This document shows, piece after piece, positions 15,271-22,966 of a stretch of 64,000 nucleotides of DNA. The notes under the pieces were generated by a model. The model worked only from the letters and a program-made list of their open reading frames with translations. It ran no database searches and was not told where the DNA came from. The position numbers and the translations under genes were made by a program. Position 1 is the first letter of the stretch. Every line of letters starts with the position of its first letter. Origin of the DNA: Streptomyces abikoensis (lineage in GTDB: Bacteria; Actinomycetota; Actinomycetes; Streptomycetales; Streptomycetaceae); assembly GCF_014648775.1 (NCBI RefSeq), contig NZ_BMRT01000002.1:496001-560000 (forward strand). Reading direction: 5' to 3'.

Positions 15271-16983
15271 TCACCCCTCGCCGGAGCCGCCCGGCAGCGG
15301 GATGCTCCACGTGAGGGTCGTCCCGCCGCCCGGCGGCGCTGTGAGCCGGAGCCGGCCGCCGTGGCGGGCAGCCCGCTCGGCGAGGTTGCGCAGGCCGCTG
15401 CGGCGGCCGCCCTCGCCCTCCGGCATCCCGGCACCGTTGTCGGTGACCGTCAGCGTCAGCCGGCGGCCGTCGTTGACGACGGCGACATCGGCCGACCGGG
15501 CGCGGGCGTGCCGGGCCACATTGGCCAGGGCCTCGCCCAGGACGGCGGCGACGTCCTCGGTGACCTCGCGCGGCACCTGGGTGTCCAGCAGCCCCTCCAT
15601 CCGCAGGCTCGGGGCGAAGCCGAGGAGCGTGCCGCCCTCGCCGACCGTCTGGACGACCCGGGTGCGGAGCCCGTGCTGGGGAGCGGTCTCCCGGGAGCGC
15701 AGGCCGAAGATCGTGGACCTGATGATCTTGATGGTCTCGTCGAGGTCGTCGACCGCCCGCTGGACGCGCTCGGCGGCCTCGGGGTGGTCGATGAAGCGGT
15801 CGGCGCTCTGGAGCGTCATACCGGTGGCGAAGAGCCGCTGGATGGCCAGGTCGTGGAGGTCGCGGGCGATGCGGTCGCGGTCCTCCAGCACGGCGATCTG
15901 CGCGGCGTCCGCCCGGCGTTCGGCGAGCTCCATGGCCACGGCGGCCTGCCCGGCGAAGGCGAGGAGGGGTTCCGTCTCCTCCTGGGTGAACGGCGCGCGG
16001 CCCTTGGCCCGGGCCAGCAGCAGCACACCGCGCACCGCGTCGCCGGAGGTGAGCGGTACGGCCGCGGCGGGACCTGCGGCGCGGCAGGGCCCGGCGGCGT
16101 TCGCCGGGTCCGCGGCGAGGCCCGCGCTGAGGACCGGCCGGCCCGTGGTGTACGCGCTCCCGGCGAGGGTGCCGTCGGCCGGCAGGACCGCACCGCGCAG
16201 GTCGTCGGCCTGCTCCCCCAGGGCGGCCTCGACGGTCAGCGCGGGCTCCCCCTCCGGCAGGGGCAGGGAGACGGTGACCAGGTCGGAGGAGGTGATCTCC
16301 TTCGCCCGCTCGGCGATCAGGCCGATGACGTCGGCCGGGCGGGCGCCGGACATCAGACGGTTCGTCACCTCGGCGCCCGCGCGCAGCCAGCGCTCGCGGC
16401 GGGTGGACTCCTCGTACAGCCGGGCGTTGTCGATGGCGACGCCCGCGGCGACGGCGAGCGTGGCGAGCACCTCCTCGTCCTCGTCCTCGAAGTCCGCGCC
16501 GCCCCGCTTCTCGGCCAGGTAGAGATTGCCGAAGACCTGCTCGCGTACCCGGATGGGCACGCCCATGAAGCTGTTCATCGGCGGGTGTTCCGCCGGGAAG
16601 CCGTACGAGGCCGGGTGCGCGGAGATCCGGGGCAGCCGCAGCGGCTCGGGGTGGCGGATGAGCTCGCCCAGGATGCCGTGGCCCGAGGGGTACGGCCCGA
16701 TGGCCTTGATGTGCTCCTCCGACAGCCCGACGGTGAGGAACTGCGACAGCGTCCGCCCGTCCGGCCCGATGACGCCCAGCGCGCCGTACCGGGCGTCCAC
16801 GAGCGCCACCGCCGCCTCGACGATCCGGCGCAGCACGTGCTCCAGTTCCAGCTCCCGGCCGACCGACATCACGGCCTCCAGGAGGCTGTGCACCCGGTCC
16901 CGGGTGCCGCGCGCGGCGTCGATCCGGGCCTGGAGCTCCTCCAGCAGCTCGTCCAGTCTGAGTTGCGGTAAGCGCACCACCAT
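15271..16983 (-). CDS. GAF-domain sensor histidine kinase, DevS/DosT (OsdK)-like
   Basis: 570-residue cytoplasmic kinase with two GAF domains (about 45-195 and 215-360), a HisKA_3 phosphoacceptor (DRIARDLHDLAIQRLFATGM) and a HATPase domain (VLGEALANVARHARA, DNGAGMPEG). GAF1 contains HPASYGFPAEHPPMNSFMGVPIRVREQVFGNLYLAEK, matching the DevS segment that carries the proximal heme histidine (HPPM), so it may bind heme and sense O2, NO or CO. ATG 16983 follows GAGGAGG; the open frame runs further upstream, but only as an artefact. Leu5 is encoded by TTA (16969-16971), a bldA-type codon that would delay translation until development. Partner: the convergent DevR-like regulator. Confidence 0.9.
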   Translation of the reverse strand: MVVRLPQLRLDELLEELQARIDAARGTRDRVHSLLEAVMSVGRELELEHVLRRIVEAAVALVDARYGALGVIGPDGRTLSQFLTVGLSEEHIKAIGPYPSGHGILGELIRHPEPLRLPRISAHPASYGFPAEHPPMNSFMGVPIRVREQVFGNLYLAEKRGGADFEDEDEEVLATLAVAAGVAIDNARLYEESTRRERWLRAGAEVTNRLMSGARPADVIGLIAERAKEITSSDLVTVSLPLPEGEPALTVEAALGEQADDLRGAVLPADGTLAGSAYTTGRPVLSAGLAADPANAAGPCRAAGPAAAVPLTSGDAVRGVLLLARAKGRAPFTQEETEPLLAFAGQAAVAMELAERRADAAQIAVLEDRDRIARDLHDLAIQRLFATGMTLQSADRFIDHPEAAERVQRAVDDLDETIKIIRSTIFGLRSRETAPQHGLRTRVVQTVGEGGTLLGFAPSLRMEGLLDTQVPREVTEDVAAVLGEALANVARHARARSADVAVVNDGRRLTLTVTDNGAGMPEGEGGRRSGLRNLAERAARHGGRLRLTAPPGGGTTLTWSIPLPGGSGEG

Positions 16984-17076
16984 GCCGTGCCTCCTCGTAG
17001 GCGCGTCCGAACCTTCACGGACGGACGACCCGCCCACCCGATGACCACCGTATCCGCTGGCCGGGGTACCGGAGGA

Positions 17077-17111
17077 GCCGGGTCCGGGCCATGAAGGGGC
17101 CCGGACCCGGC
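17077..17111 (-). terminator. terminator after the L,D-transpeptidase gene
   Basis: A perfect 14 bp stem (gccgggtccgggcc / ggcccggacccggc) with a 7 nt loop begins 18 bp beyond the stop codon. No U-tract. Confidence 0.75.
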
Positions 17112-17129
17112 CTCGGCCGGGGCATCCGC

Positions 17130-17861
17130 TCAGGTGCCGGCCTTGCGCCCGTAGACGTAGACGTCGTCGCCGTTCTTCAGCATCGACCAGTACGCTTTCG
17201 CGTCCCCGCGCCGCATGTTGACGCAGCCGTGGGAGCCGGGCGCCGACCAGACGCTGCCGTCGATGGAGTGGAACGCCTGCCCGCCGTCGAAGAACTGGCT
17301 GTACGGCATCCGCACCTTGTAGATCGTCGACCAGTGGTCGACGCTGCGCCAGTAGATCCGCTTGAGCCCGGTCCGCGTCCCGTACCCCTCCCGGCCGGAC
17401 CGTATCGGCACCGGCCCGAACGCCAGCCGCGAGCCGTCCTGTATCCAGCTCAGCTGACGGGTGAGGTCGACGCAGGCGATCCGCCCCTTGTCGACCGGGC
17501 ACTTGCGGTCGGCGTTGGGGTTGCTCCCCGCGGCGCGCTGCTTGGCGACGAGGTCCATCACGCCCCAGGTGACGGGCCCGGCGTAGCCGACGGCGGGGCT
17601 GATGCCGTGGTCGAGCTGGAAGTCCCGGATCGCCCGGCAGTCGGCGGCCGACTGCCGCCCGTCGACGGGCCGCCCCAGGAACCGCTCGGCCTGTTTCTGG
17701 TACGGCCCGGCCCCGGCGGTGCAGGAGGCCGTGGCCGCCTGCGCGCTCCCCGACCCCGCCGCGACGGACAGCGGCACGGCCAGCACGGCCGCCGCGCCGA
17801 GGAGAACACCCAATCGTCCGCGTGGGCGGACGTTCGCTCTCTTCACTGCTGCGCTTGTCAT
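17130..17861 (-). CDS. secreted L,D-transpeptidase with peptidoglycan-binding domain
   Basis: 243-residue exported YkuD-family enzyme that forms 3-3 peptide cross-links in peptidoglycan or attaches proteins to it. The signal peptide covers about residues 1-42 (GVLLGAAAVLAVPLSVAAGSGSAQA). A peptidoglycan-binding helix bundle follows (YQKQAERFLGRPVDGRQSAADCRAIRDFQLDHGI). The catalytic motif is FHSIDGSVWSAPGSHGCVNM, with the essential Cys in SHGC. The ATG at 17861 gives a normal signal peptide; no strong ribosome site is seen. The gene stands alone, divergent from the F420-type oxidoreductase, with a terminator after it. Confidence 0.92.
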   Translation of the reverse strand: MTSAAVKRANVRPRGRLGVLLGAAAVLAVPLSVAAGSGSAQAATASCTAGAGPYQKQAERFLGRPVDGRQSAADCRAIRDFQLDHGISPAVGYAGPVTWGVMDLVAKQRAAGSNPNADRKCPVDKGRIACVDLTRQLSWIQDGSRLAFGPVPIRSGREGYGTRTGLKRIYWRSVDHWSTIYKVRMPYSQFFDGGQAFHSIDGSVWSAPGSHGCVNMRRGDAKAYWSMLKNGDDVYVYGRKAGT

Positions 17862-17953
17862 GCCCGTATGACACACGGGGGGACCGCTTGGTTGCGCTCC
17901 GGACACGTCGCGGTGACGGTTTCGGAAGGGCCGGGTGGGGATACCCGACGGCG

Positions 17954-18910
17954 ATGACCGAGTACGGCTATTTCCTGTCCTGTGAGGAGCACTCCCCCAG
18001 GGACCTGGTCGAGCAGGCCCGGATGGCGGAGCAGGCGGGCTTCACCTCGCTGTGGATCTCCGACCACTTCCACCCGTGGACGGGCGAGCAGGGGCACAGC
18101 CCCCTGGTGTGGTCGGTCATCGGCGCGCTGTCCGAGGCCACGTCGCTGCCGGTGGAGACCGCCGTGACCTGCCCGACGATGCGGCTGAACCCGGTGGTGA
18201 CGGCGCAGGCGGCGGCCACGAGCTCGGTGCTGCTGCGGGGGCGCTTCCGGCTCGGGGTGGGCAGCGGCGAGGCGCTCAACGAGCACATCCTGGGCGGTCC
18301 GTGGCCGCCGGCGGCGGTGCGGCTGGAGATGCTGGAGGAAGCCGTCCAGGTGATGCGGCTGCTGTTCGAGGGCGGCCAGGTCAACCACCGGGGCAAGCAC
18401 TACACCGTCGAGAACGCCCGCCTGTACACGCTGCCCGAGGCGCCGGTGCCCATCGACGTGTCGGCGTTCGGGCCGGCGGCCACCGAGGTGGCCGGGCGCA
18501 TCGGCGACGGGCTGGTGACGATGACCCCGGACCAGGACGCGGTGGCCCGCTTCCGGCGCGCGGGCGGCGGCCGGAAGCCGGTGCAGGGCGGGTTGAAGGT
18601 GTGCTGGGGCCCGGACCGGGAGGCGGCGCTGGACACCGCGCACCGGCTGTGGGCCGTGGAGCAGCTGCCGGGCGAGCTCAACCAGGTGCTGCCCACGCCG
18701 GCCCACTTCGAGCAGGCCACCGAGCTGGTGACGCGTGAGCGCGTGGCCGGATCCATCACGTGCGGCGACGACGTCGAGGCCCATGTGGAGGCGCTGCGCG
18801 CGTACGCCGACGCCGGGTTCGACCGGGTGCACGTCTCGCAGATCGGCCCCCTGCAGCGGGGGTTCTTCGACTTCTACCGGACGAACGTGCTGCCCCGGCT
18901 GACGGGATAG
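17954..18910 (+). CDS. LLM-class F420-dependent oxidoreductase (Fgd-like)
   Basis: 318-residue TIM-barrel oxidoreductase of the bacterial luciferase-like class. It resembles F420-dependent glucose-6-phosphate dehydrogenase: it opens EYGYFLSCEEHSPRDLVEQARMAEQAGFTSLWISDHFHPW, then has TCPTMRLNPVVTAQAAATSSVL, GRFRLGVGSGEALNEHILG and HVSQIGPLQRGFFDFY. These are cofactor F420 contacts in the family. The exact substrate is not shown by sequence. The gene is monocistronic, convergent with the esterase gene, with a hairpin between them. Confidence 0.88.
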   Translation: MTEYGYFLSCEEHSPRDLVEQARMAEQAGFTSLWISDHFHPWTGEQGHSPLVWSVIGALSEATSLPVETAVTCPTMRLNPVVTAQAAATSSVLLRGRFRLGVGSGEALNEHILGGPWPPAAVRLEMLEEAVQVMRLLFEGGQVNHRGKHYTVENARLYTLPEAPVPIDVSAFGPAATEVAGRIGDGLVTMTPDQDAVARFRRAGGGRKPVQGGLKVCWGPDREAALDTAHRLWAVEQLPGELNQVLPTPAHFEQATELVTRERVAGSITCGDDVEAHVEALRAYADAGFDRVHVSQIGPLQRGFFDFYRTNVLPRLTG

Positions 18911-18937
18911 GGCGGGGCCGCCCGGGAAGCCCCGCCC
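18910..18937. terminator. hairpin between convergent oxidoreductase and esterase genes
   Basis: A 9 bp stem, gggcggggc/gccccgccc, with a 10 nt loop starts at the last base of the stop codon of the F420-type gene. The esterase gene ends 13 bp further on, on the other strand, so the hairpin may serve both. Confidence 0.6.
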
Positions 18938-18950
18938 GTCGGGCCGCCGC

Positions 18951-19925
18951 CTACGCCTTGCGGAGGCGGCCGATGATGCCGTCGAGGTCGCCACGGAAGA
19001 ACTCCGTGCGGAAGAAGTGGCCGCCGCCGTCCTCGTGGGCCTCGTAGGGGATGCCGGCCCGGTCCAGGAGGCCGCGGAACTCCCGCTGGCCGGCCAGGAC
19101 CTCGGGCTCGTTGAGCCAGTCGAAGGCGGTCTTGGGTGCCGTACCGGCAACCATGAAGATCCGCTTGTTCCGGTAGCTCTCGACGCGCTCGACCGGGTTG
19201 TCGGCGCTGACCCTCCGCTGGTCCCACGGCACGCCGTAGACGGTGGCGCCGCCGAGGTCCAGGGCGGACGTCGTGTTCGCCCAGTGGACGACCAGGCCGC
19301 CGTCACGGCGGAGGCTGGCCGGGCCGGAGTAGGAGCTCACCGAGGCGAAGTGGCCGTAGTACTTGGCCGTGTACTTCAGCGCGCCGAAGCCGCCCATCGA
19401 GAATCCGCCGATGGCACGGCCGTCGTACTCGGCGAACGTCCGGAAGTTCGCGTCGATCCACGGGATCAGCTGGTTGATGTGGAAGTTCTCCCAGTTGCGG
19501 GGCCCGACGTTGGAGCGGACGGGGTTGGAGTACCAGCCCGTCTTCCCGCCGTCGGGCATCACCACGATGATCGGCTTGCCGGCGGTCAGCTCGCGGATGC
19601 CCGCGCGGTCGAACTCGATGAAGTCGCCCCCGCCGCCGTGGAGCATGTAGAGGACGGGGTAGGTGCGTCCGCTGGTGTGGTAGTCGTCGGGGAGCAGGAC
19701 GTTGACGGCGGGCTTCCAGCCGATCTCCGCGGTCTCGAAGCGGTAGTACCACATGCGGGGGTCGTTCTCACCGCGTTCCGCGACGCGCAGCCCGAAGCCG
19801 TCGCCGACGGCGTGGGCCGCCGACGCGGTCGCGAGGACGCCTCCGGCGCCGAGCGCCACCGCCGCGGACAGGCCGCCCGCGGCCTTCAGCAGGCTCCTGC
19901 GGGAAGGGCTGTACTCACTCACCAT
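18951..19925 (-). CDS. Tat-exported esterase, antigen 85-like alpha/beta hydrolase
   Basis: 324-residue secreted serine hydrolase of the esterase D / antigen 85 family. The N-terminus PSRRSLLKAAGGLSAAVALGAG is a Tat signal (SRRxLLK), with cleavage near AHA at residue ~39. Hydrolase landmarks are YPVLYMLHGGGGDFIEFD, PIIVVMPDGG, the nucleophile elbow GGFSMGGFGAL with catalytic Ser, and a C-terminal His in DGGGHFFRTEFF. AGGAGG lies very close to the ATG at 19925, so the GTG one codon later may be the real start. Streptomyces lacks mycolic acids, so it is probably a general acyl-esterase; the substrate is unknown. Confidence 0.88.
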   Translation of the reverse strand: MVSEYSPSRRSLLKAAGGLSAAVALGAGGVLATASAAHAVGDGFGLRVAERGENDPRMWYYRFETAEIGWKPAVNVLLPDDYHTSGRTYPVLYMLHGGGGDFIEFDRAGIRELTAGKPIIVVMPDGGKTGWYSNPVRSNVGPRNWENFHINQLIPWIDANFRTFAEYDGRAIGGFSMGGFGALKYTAKYYGHFASVSSYSGPASLRRDGGLVVHWANTTSALDLGGATVYGVPWDQRRVSADNPVERVESYRNKRIFMVAGTAPKTAFDWLNEPEVLAGQREFRGLLDRAGIPYEAHEDGGGHFFRTEFFRGDLDGIIGRLRKA

Positions 19926-20065
19926 GACCTCCTGGTCGTCGAACGAAGACAGAACGCGACGGCCCGCAAGGTAGTGGCGGTGTGCCGGGGCGCGGCATCC
20001 GGAACGATCCGGGGTGACGGCGCCCGGCGCTCACCGGTAGGAAGGTGGGTGCCGCGCCGGCCGGG

Positions 20066-21463
20066 TCAGCGCGCGGGGGTGGGGCGCGGGCAGCCGGGAA
20101 TCCCGGGGCGGTCCTTCGTGCGCACGGCCGGGAGCCAGGCGGTGGGTTGCGCGGAGCCGTTCGGGAGGCGGACGCGGTACCACTGGGCGGACCACGTGCC
20201 CGCCTCGTCGACGATGGGCACGCCGTGCGGCAACTGGCAGTCGACGGCGAGGACGTCACCGTGCCACACCCGGGTCGGGACGACGTTGTCGATGGTGTAC
20301 GGCCGTTGGGGGTCGATCGCCAGGCCGAGGCTGCACTCCGCGTTCCGGTCCTTCCGGTCCTGGCATGCCTCCTCGACGTTGAACACCCGGATCCGGCCGT
20401 TGCCCCCGGAGTCGGCGGGCGGGCCGGATCCGGCGTCGCGCACGGCGTACGACCAGCCCGCCGCCACCACGCCGCACACCGCCACGGCCCCGACGGCGGC
20501 ACCGATGCGGAGGCGTCGGCGTCCCGCCGGTGGCGGGGTGCCGGGGCCGGCCCGTTCCGGTGGGACGTCCTGCCGGGCGTCGATACGGGCCAGCAGGCTT
20601 TCGGCGGTGTGGGCGGCGCGCGCGGAGTGCGTCGGGGCCAGGCAGTCGGCGGCCAGGGCGCGCCAGAACGGGGGCACCGCGCCGTCCATGCGCAGCGGTG
20701 CCCGTCCCTCGGCGTACTCCTGCGTCGAGGCGGCGCGCGAGACGGGGGTGGCGCCGGGGAACGGGGAGGTTCCGGAGGCGAACACCTGGTGGATGATGAT
20801 GCCCAGGGCCCAGATGTCGGCGCTGGGCCGGACGGTTACCCCGTGCTCGCCGAGCGGGGCCTTCCAGCGCTCGGGCGGAAGGTAGTCGAAGGTGCCCATG
20901 GGGGGCGCGTAGCCGTGGGTGCCCCGGTCGCCGGTGAGTTCCGTCGCGAGCCCGAAGTCCGAGAGCCTCACCGAACCGTCGGCCATGAGCAGGATGTTGT
21001 CCGGTTTGAGGTCGCCGTGCACCCAGCCGGTGGCGTGGAGGTGCGCCAGGCCCTCGCAGATCTCGGCGACGATCCGGCCGGCCTCGGTCTCGGTCGGCCC
21101 GCCACCCCTCAGCGCGTCCCGCAGGCTCCGCTCGGCCCGCTCCATGACGAGCACGATCGCGCCGTCCAGGAAGGGGTGGTCCGGCTCGCTGAGCACGAAG
21201 GAGTCCAGCAGAGGGATGAGCCGGGGGTGGCGGGCCCGTCGGGCGAGTTCCACCTCGCGCCGGGCCGTCTCCGCGACCTTGCGGGCCTGGCGCGGCGCGA
21301 GGCCCTCGGTGGGCAGGATCTTGAGGGCGACGTCGTCGGCGGTGTCCTCGCCCCGGCCGGCCCGTCGTCCCGCGTAGACCGTGGCCCAGCCGCCGGCCCC
21401 GATCGGCGCGGTGACCTCCCAGTCGCCGACGCGCCGGCCGGGCGGGAGCGGCCGGTGGGTCAT
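20066..21463 (-). CDS. membrane Ser/Thr protein kinase with HGD catalytic loop
   Basis: 465-residue kinase. The cytoplasmic kinase domain covers about 10-285: glycine loop IGAGGWATVYAG, VALKIL, catalytic loop WVHGDLKPDNILL, SDFGLA, then PPERWKAPLGEHG. The usual Arg of the HRD motif is Gly, so this is a non-RD kinase that may not need activation-loop phosphorylation. One transmembrane helix follows (IGAAVGAVAVCGVVAAGWSYAV, ~320-342). An extracellular ~120-residue domain with paired Cys (EEACQDRKDRNAECS, DCQLPHG, GIPGC) ends the protein. ATG 21463 overlaps the FHA gene stop (ATGA). The FHA product upstream is the probable partner or substrate. Confidence 0.9.
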   Translation of the reverse strand: MTHRPLPPGRRVGDWEVTAPIGAGGWATVYAGRRAGRGEDTADDVALKILPTEGLAPRQARKVAETARREVELARRARHPRLIPLLDSFVLSEPDHPFLDGAIVLVMERAERSLRDALRGGGPTETEAGRIVAEICEGLAHLHATGWVHGDLKPDNILLMADGSVRLSDFGLATELTGDRGTHGYAPPMGTFDYLPPERWKAPLGEHGVTVRPSADIWALGIIIHQVFASGTSPFPGATPVSRAASTQEYAEGRAPLRMDGAVPPFWRALAADCLAPTHSARAAHTAESLLARIDARQDVPPERAGPGTPPPAGRRRLRIGAAVGAVAVCGVVAAGWSYAVRDAGSGPPADSGGNGRIRVFNVEEACQDRKDRNAECSLGLAIDPQRPYTIDNVVPTRVWHGDVLAVDCQLPHGVPIVDEAGTWSAQWYRVRLPNGSAQPTAWLPAVRTKDRPGIPGCPRPTPAR

Positions 21464-22290
21464 GGCGCGCTCTCCCACGCCACCGCGCCCGTCCCCACCC
21501 GGGGCGGCAGCAGCGCGAGGTGTTCCTCCCGGACGAGCCCGAAGCGCAGCGCGAGGCCGACGATCGCCTCCCGTTTGCCGTTGCGGCGGGCTCCCCGGCC
21601 GGTTTCGGCGCCGGCCGGCGCGGCGATCCGCATCTTCTCCTCGGCGAGGTAGTCGATGTGCGAGCTGACGGCCCGGGCCGTCAGCCGGGCGCAGGCGGGG
21701 TGTCCCCGCAGCCGTTCGACGATCTGCGGGGTGGTGGGCACCGCCACGGGCGACTCGTCGCGCAGCCTCGGTTCGCAGAGGGCGACCAGCACCAGGAAGT
21801 AGGTGGCGGTCTCGTCCAGGGAGTACGCGGTGACCGTGCGGTGCTCCCAGGGGCCGCCCGCGCCGTCGGGGTCCAGGTAGACGTGGTCGGGCGCGTACAC
21901 CTGGAAGGCGACCGTGCTGCCGCCGCGGGTGGGCAGGACGACCCGGGAGAACTCGAAGGGGATGGGTGCCCCGGCCCGGCGCGGCGGCACTCTCAGGTAC
22001 TCGCCCGCCCCTTCGGGGTTCTCCACCAGATAGCTCTGGGTCGCGCTGTGATTGCTGAGCTGCCAGTGGTCGTCGGTCACCCGGATCTCCCCCGCCAGCC
22101 GGGAGATCGCCTCGTCGACGAGGCGGAGCTCGACGGGGGTCGTCGCGGAGCCCCGCCCGAAGCGGGCCACCTCCCCCGGGCCGAGCCGTAACGTGACCGC
22201 GTCGCCGTACGGCTCCCCGTCGGCGTCGCCGCTCCCGTCCGGCGGCCGGTTACCGCTTCCCTGTGGCAGATGGACGACTATCCCGCTCAC
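21460..22290 (-). CDS. FHA domain protein coupled to the kinase gene
   Basis: 276-residue cytoplasmic protein with an N-terminal forkhead-associated (phosphothreonine-binding) domain. The fold is seen in RFGRGSATTPVELRLVDEAISRLAGEIRVTDDHWQLSNHS, with the Arg, Ser and Asn positions typical of FHA loops. A C-terminal helical part (IVERLRGHPACARLTARAVSSHIDYLAEEKMRI) looks winged-helix-like. GTG start with AGGAGG in front. Codon 34 (22189-22191) is TTA, so translation should depend on the bldA tRNA, and the coupled kinase downstream would share that dependence. The pair probably forms a phospho-signalling module active late in growth. Confidence 0.82.
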   Translation of the reverse strand: MSGIVVHLPQGSGNRPPDGSGDADGEPYGDAVTLRLGPGEVARFGRGSATTPVELRLVDEAISRLAGEIRVTDDHWQLSNHSATQSYLVENPEGAGEYLRVPPRRAGAPIPFEFSRVVLPTRGGSTVAFQVYAPDHVYLDPDGAGGPWEHRTVTAYSLDETATYFLVLVALCEPRLRDESPVAVPTTPQIVERLRGHPACARLTARAVSSHIDYLAEEKMRIAAPAGAETGRGARRNGKREAIVGLALRFGLVREEHLALLPPRVGTGAVAWESAP

Positions 22291-22366
22291 TCCGCCCCCT
22301 CCTTACACCCCGTCAACAGCTGTCACACAGGGGTGAACATTACCGATCCCGCGTCCGGTGACGGGG

Positions 22367-22966
22367 TCAGGGCTGTCGCCCCAGTAGCGCCAGCAGCCGC
22401 TGCCAGGAGTCGGCGTCCGGCGGCGGTTCGACCGCCGGTGCGAACAGGCCCGAGCCGGAGAGCGCGCCGGCGTAGGGCTCCACCTCGTGGCGGGTGAAGT
22501 CGACCAGGGCCTTGGAGGGGTGTTCGTCCGCGCCGATGGCCCGGGAGAGGTCCCACGCGTGGACGACCAGGTCGGCGATCATCTGGGCGCAGTAGGCGTG
22601 GGTGGCGGTGCGTCCGTAGGACAGCTCGACCGTCCCGGTGAGGGCGCCCCGGGCTGCGAACGCCTCGCGGGCGGCCTCGGCCGCCCGTTCCCAGGCGGCG
22701 ACGGGGTCGTCGCCCAGCTGGTCGCCGTCGAAGGCGTCGCCCACGTCCGCGATGCCCTTGCCGTCCAGCAGGGGCGGTACCCACAGCTGTTCGACGGTGA
22801 GGTGGTTGACCAGGTCGCGGACGGTCCACTCGGTGCAGGGGGTGGGCGCCGTCCACTGGTCGGGGCGGACGGCGCGCACCCGGTCGGTGAAGAGGTCCAG
22901 TGCCTCCGCGTGCCGGGCGCGCACGGTCCTGCGCCGCGATTCGGTGGGGGTCGCGTCAGCGCTCAT
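22367..22966 (-). CDS. TIGR03086-type mycothiol-dependent/DinB-like metal-binding protein
   Basis: 199-residue helical-bundle protein of the maleylpyruvate isomerase N-terminal / DinB-like family. It shows TPCTEWTVRDLVNHLTVEQLWVPPLL near residue 45, with the His of the presumed metal site, then YGRTATHAYCAQMIADLVVHAWDLSRAIG with two more His in the usual places. The product is probably a cytoplasmic metal-dependent (mycothiol-linked) enzyme; its substrate is unknown. The ATG at 22966 lies inside the end of the upstream SDR gene (11 bp overlap), so the two are probably cotranscribed. An alternative ATG lies 9 bp further upstream. Confidence 0.82.
   Translation of the reverse strand: MSADATPTESRRRTVRARHAEALDLFTDRVRAVRPDQWTAPTPCTEWTVRDLVNHLTVEQLWVPPLLDGKGIADVGDAFDGDQLGDDPVAAWERAAEAAREAFAARGALTGTVELSYGRTATHAYCAQMIADLVVHAWDLSRAIGADEHPSKALVDFTRHEVEPYAGALSGSGLFAPAVEPPPDADSWQRLLALLGRQP

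Noticed and set aside
16984..17874. Upstream extension of the DevS-like kinase frame over the L,D-transpeptidase gene
   Set aside because: The extension is Arg/Gly-rich noise and overlaps a real gene. A strong GAGGAGG and the family N-terminus fix the start at 16983.
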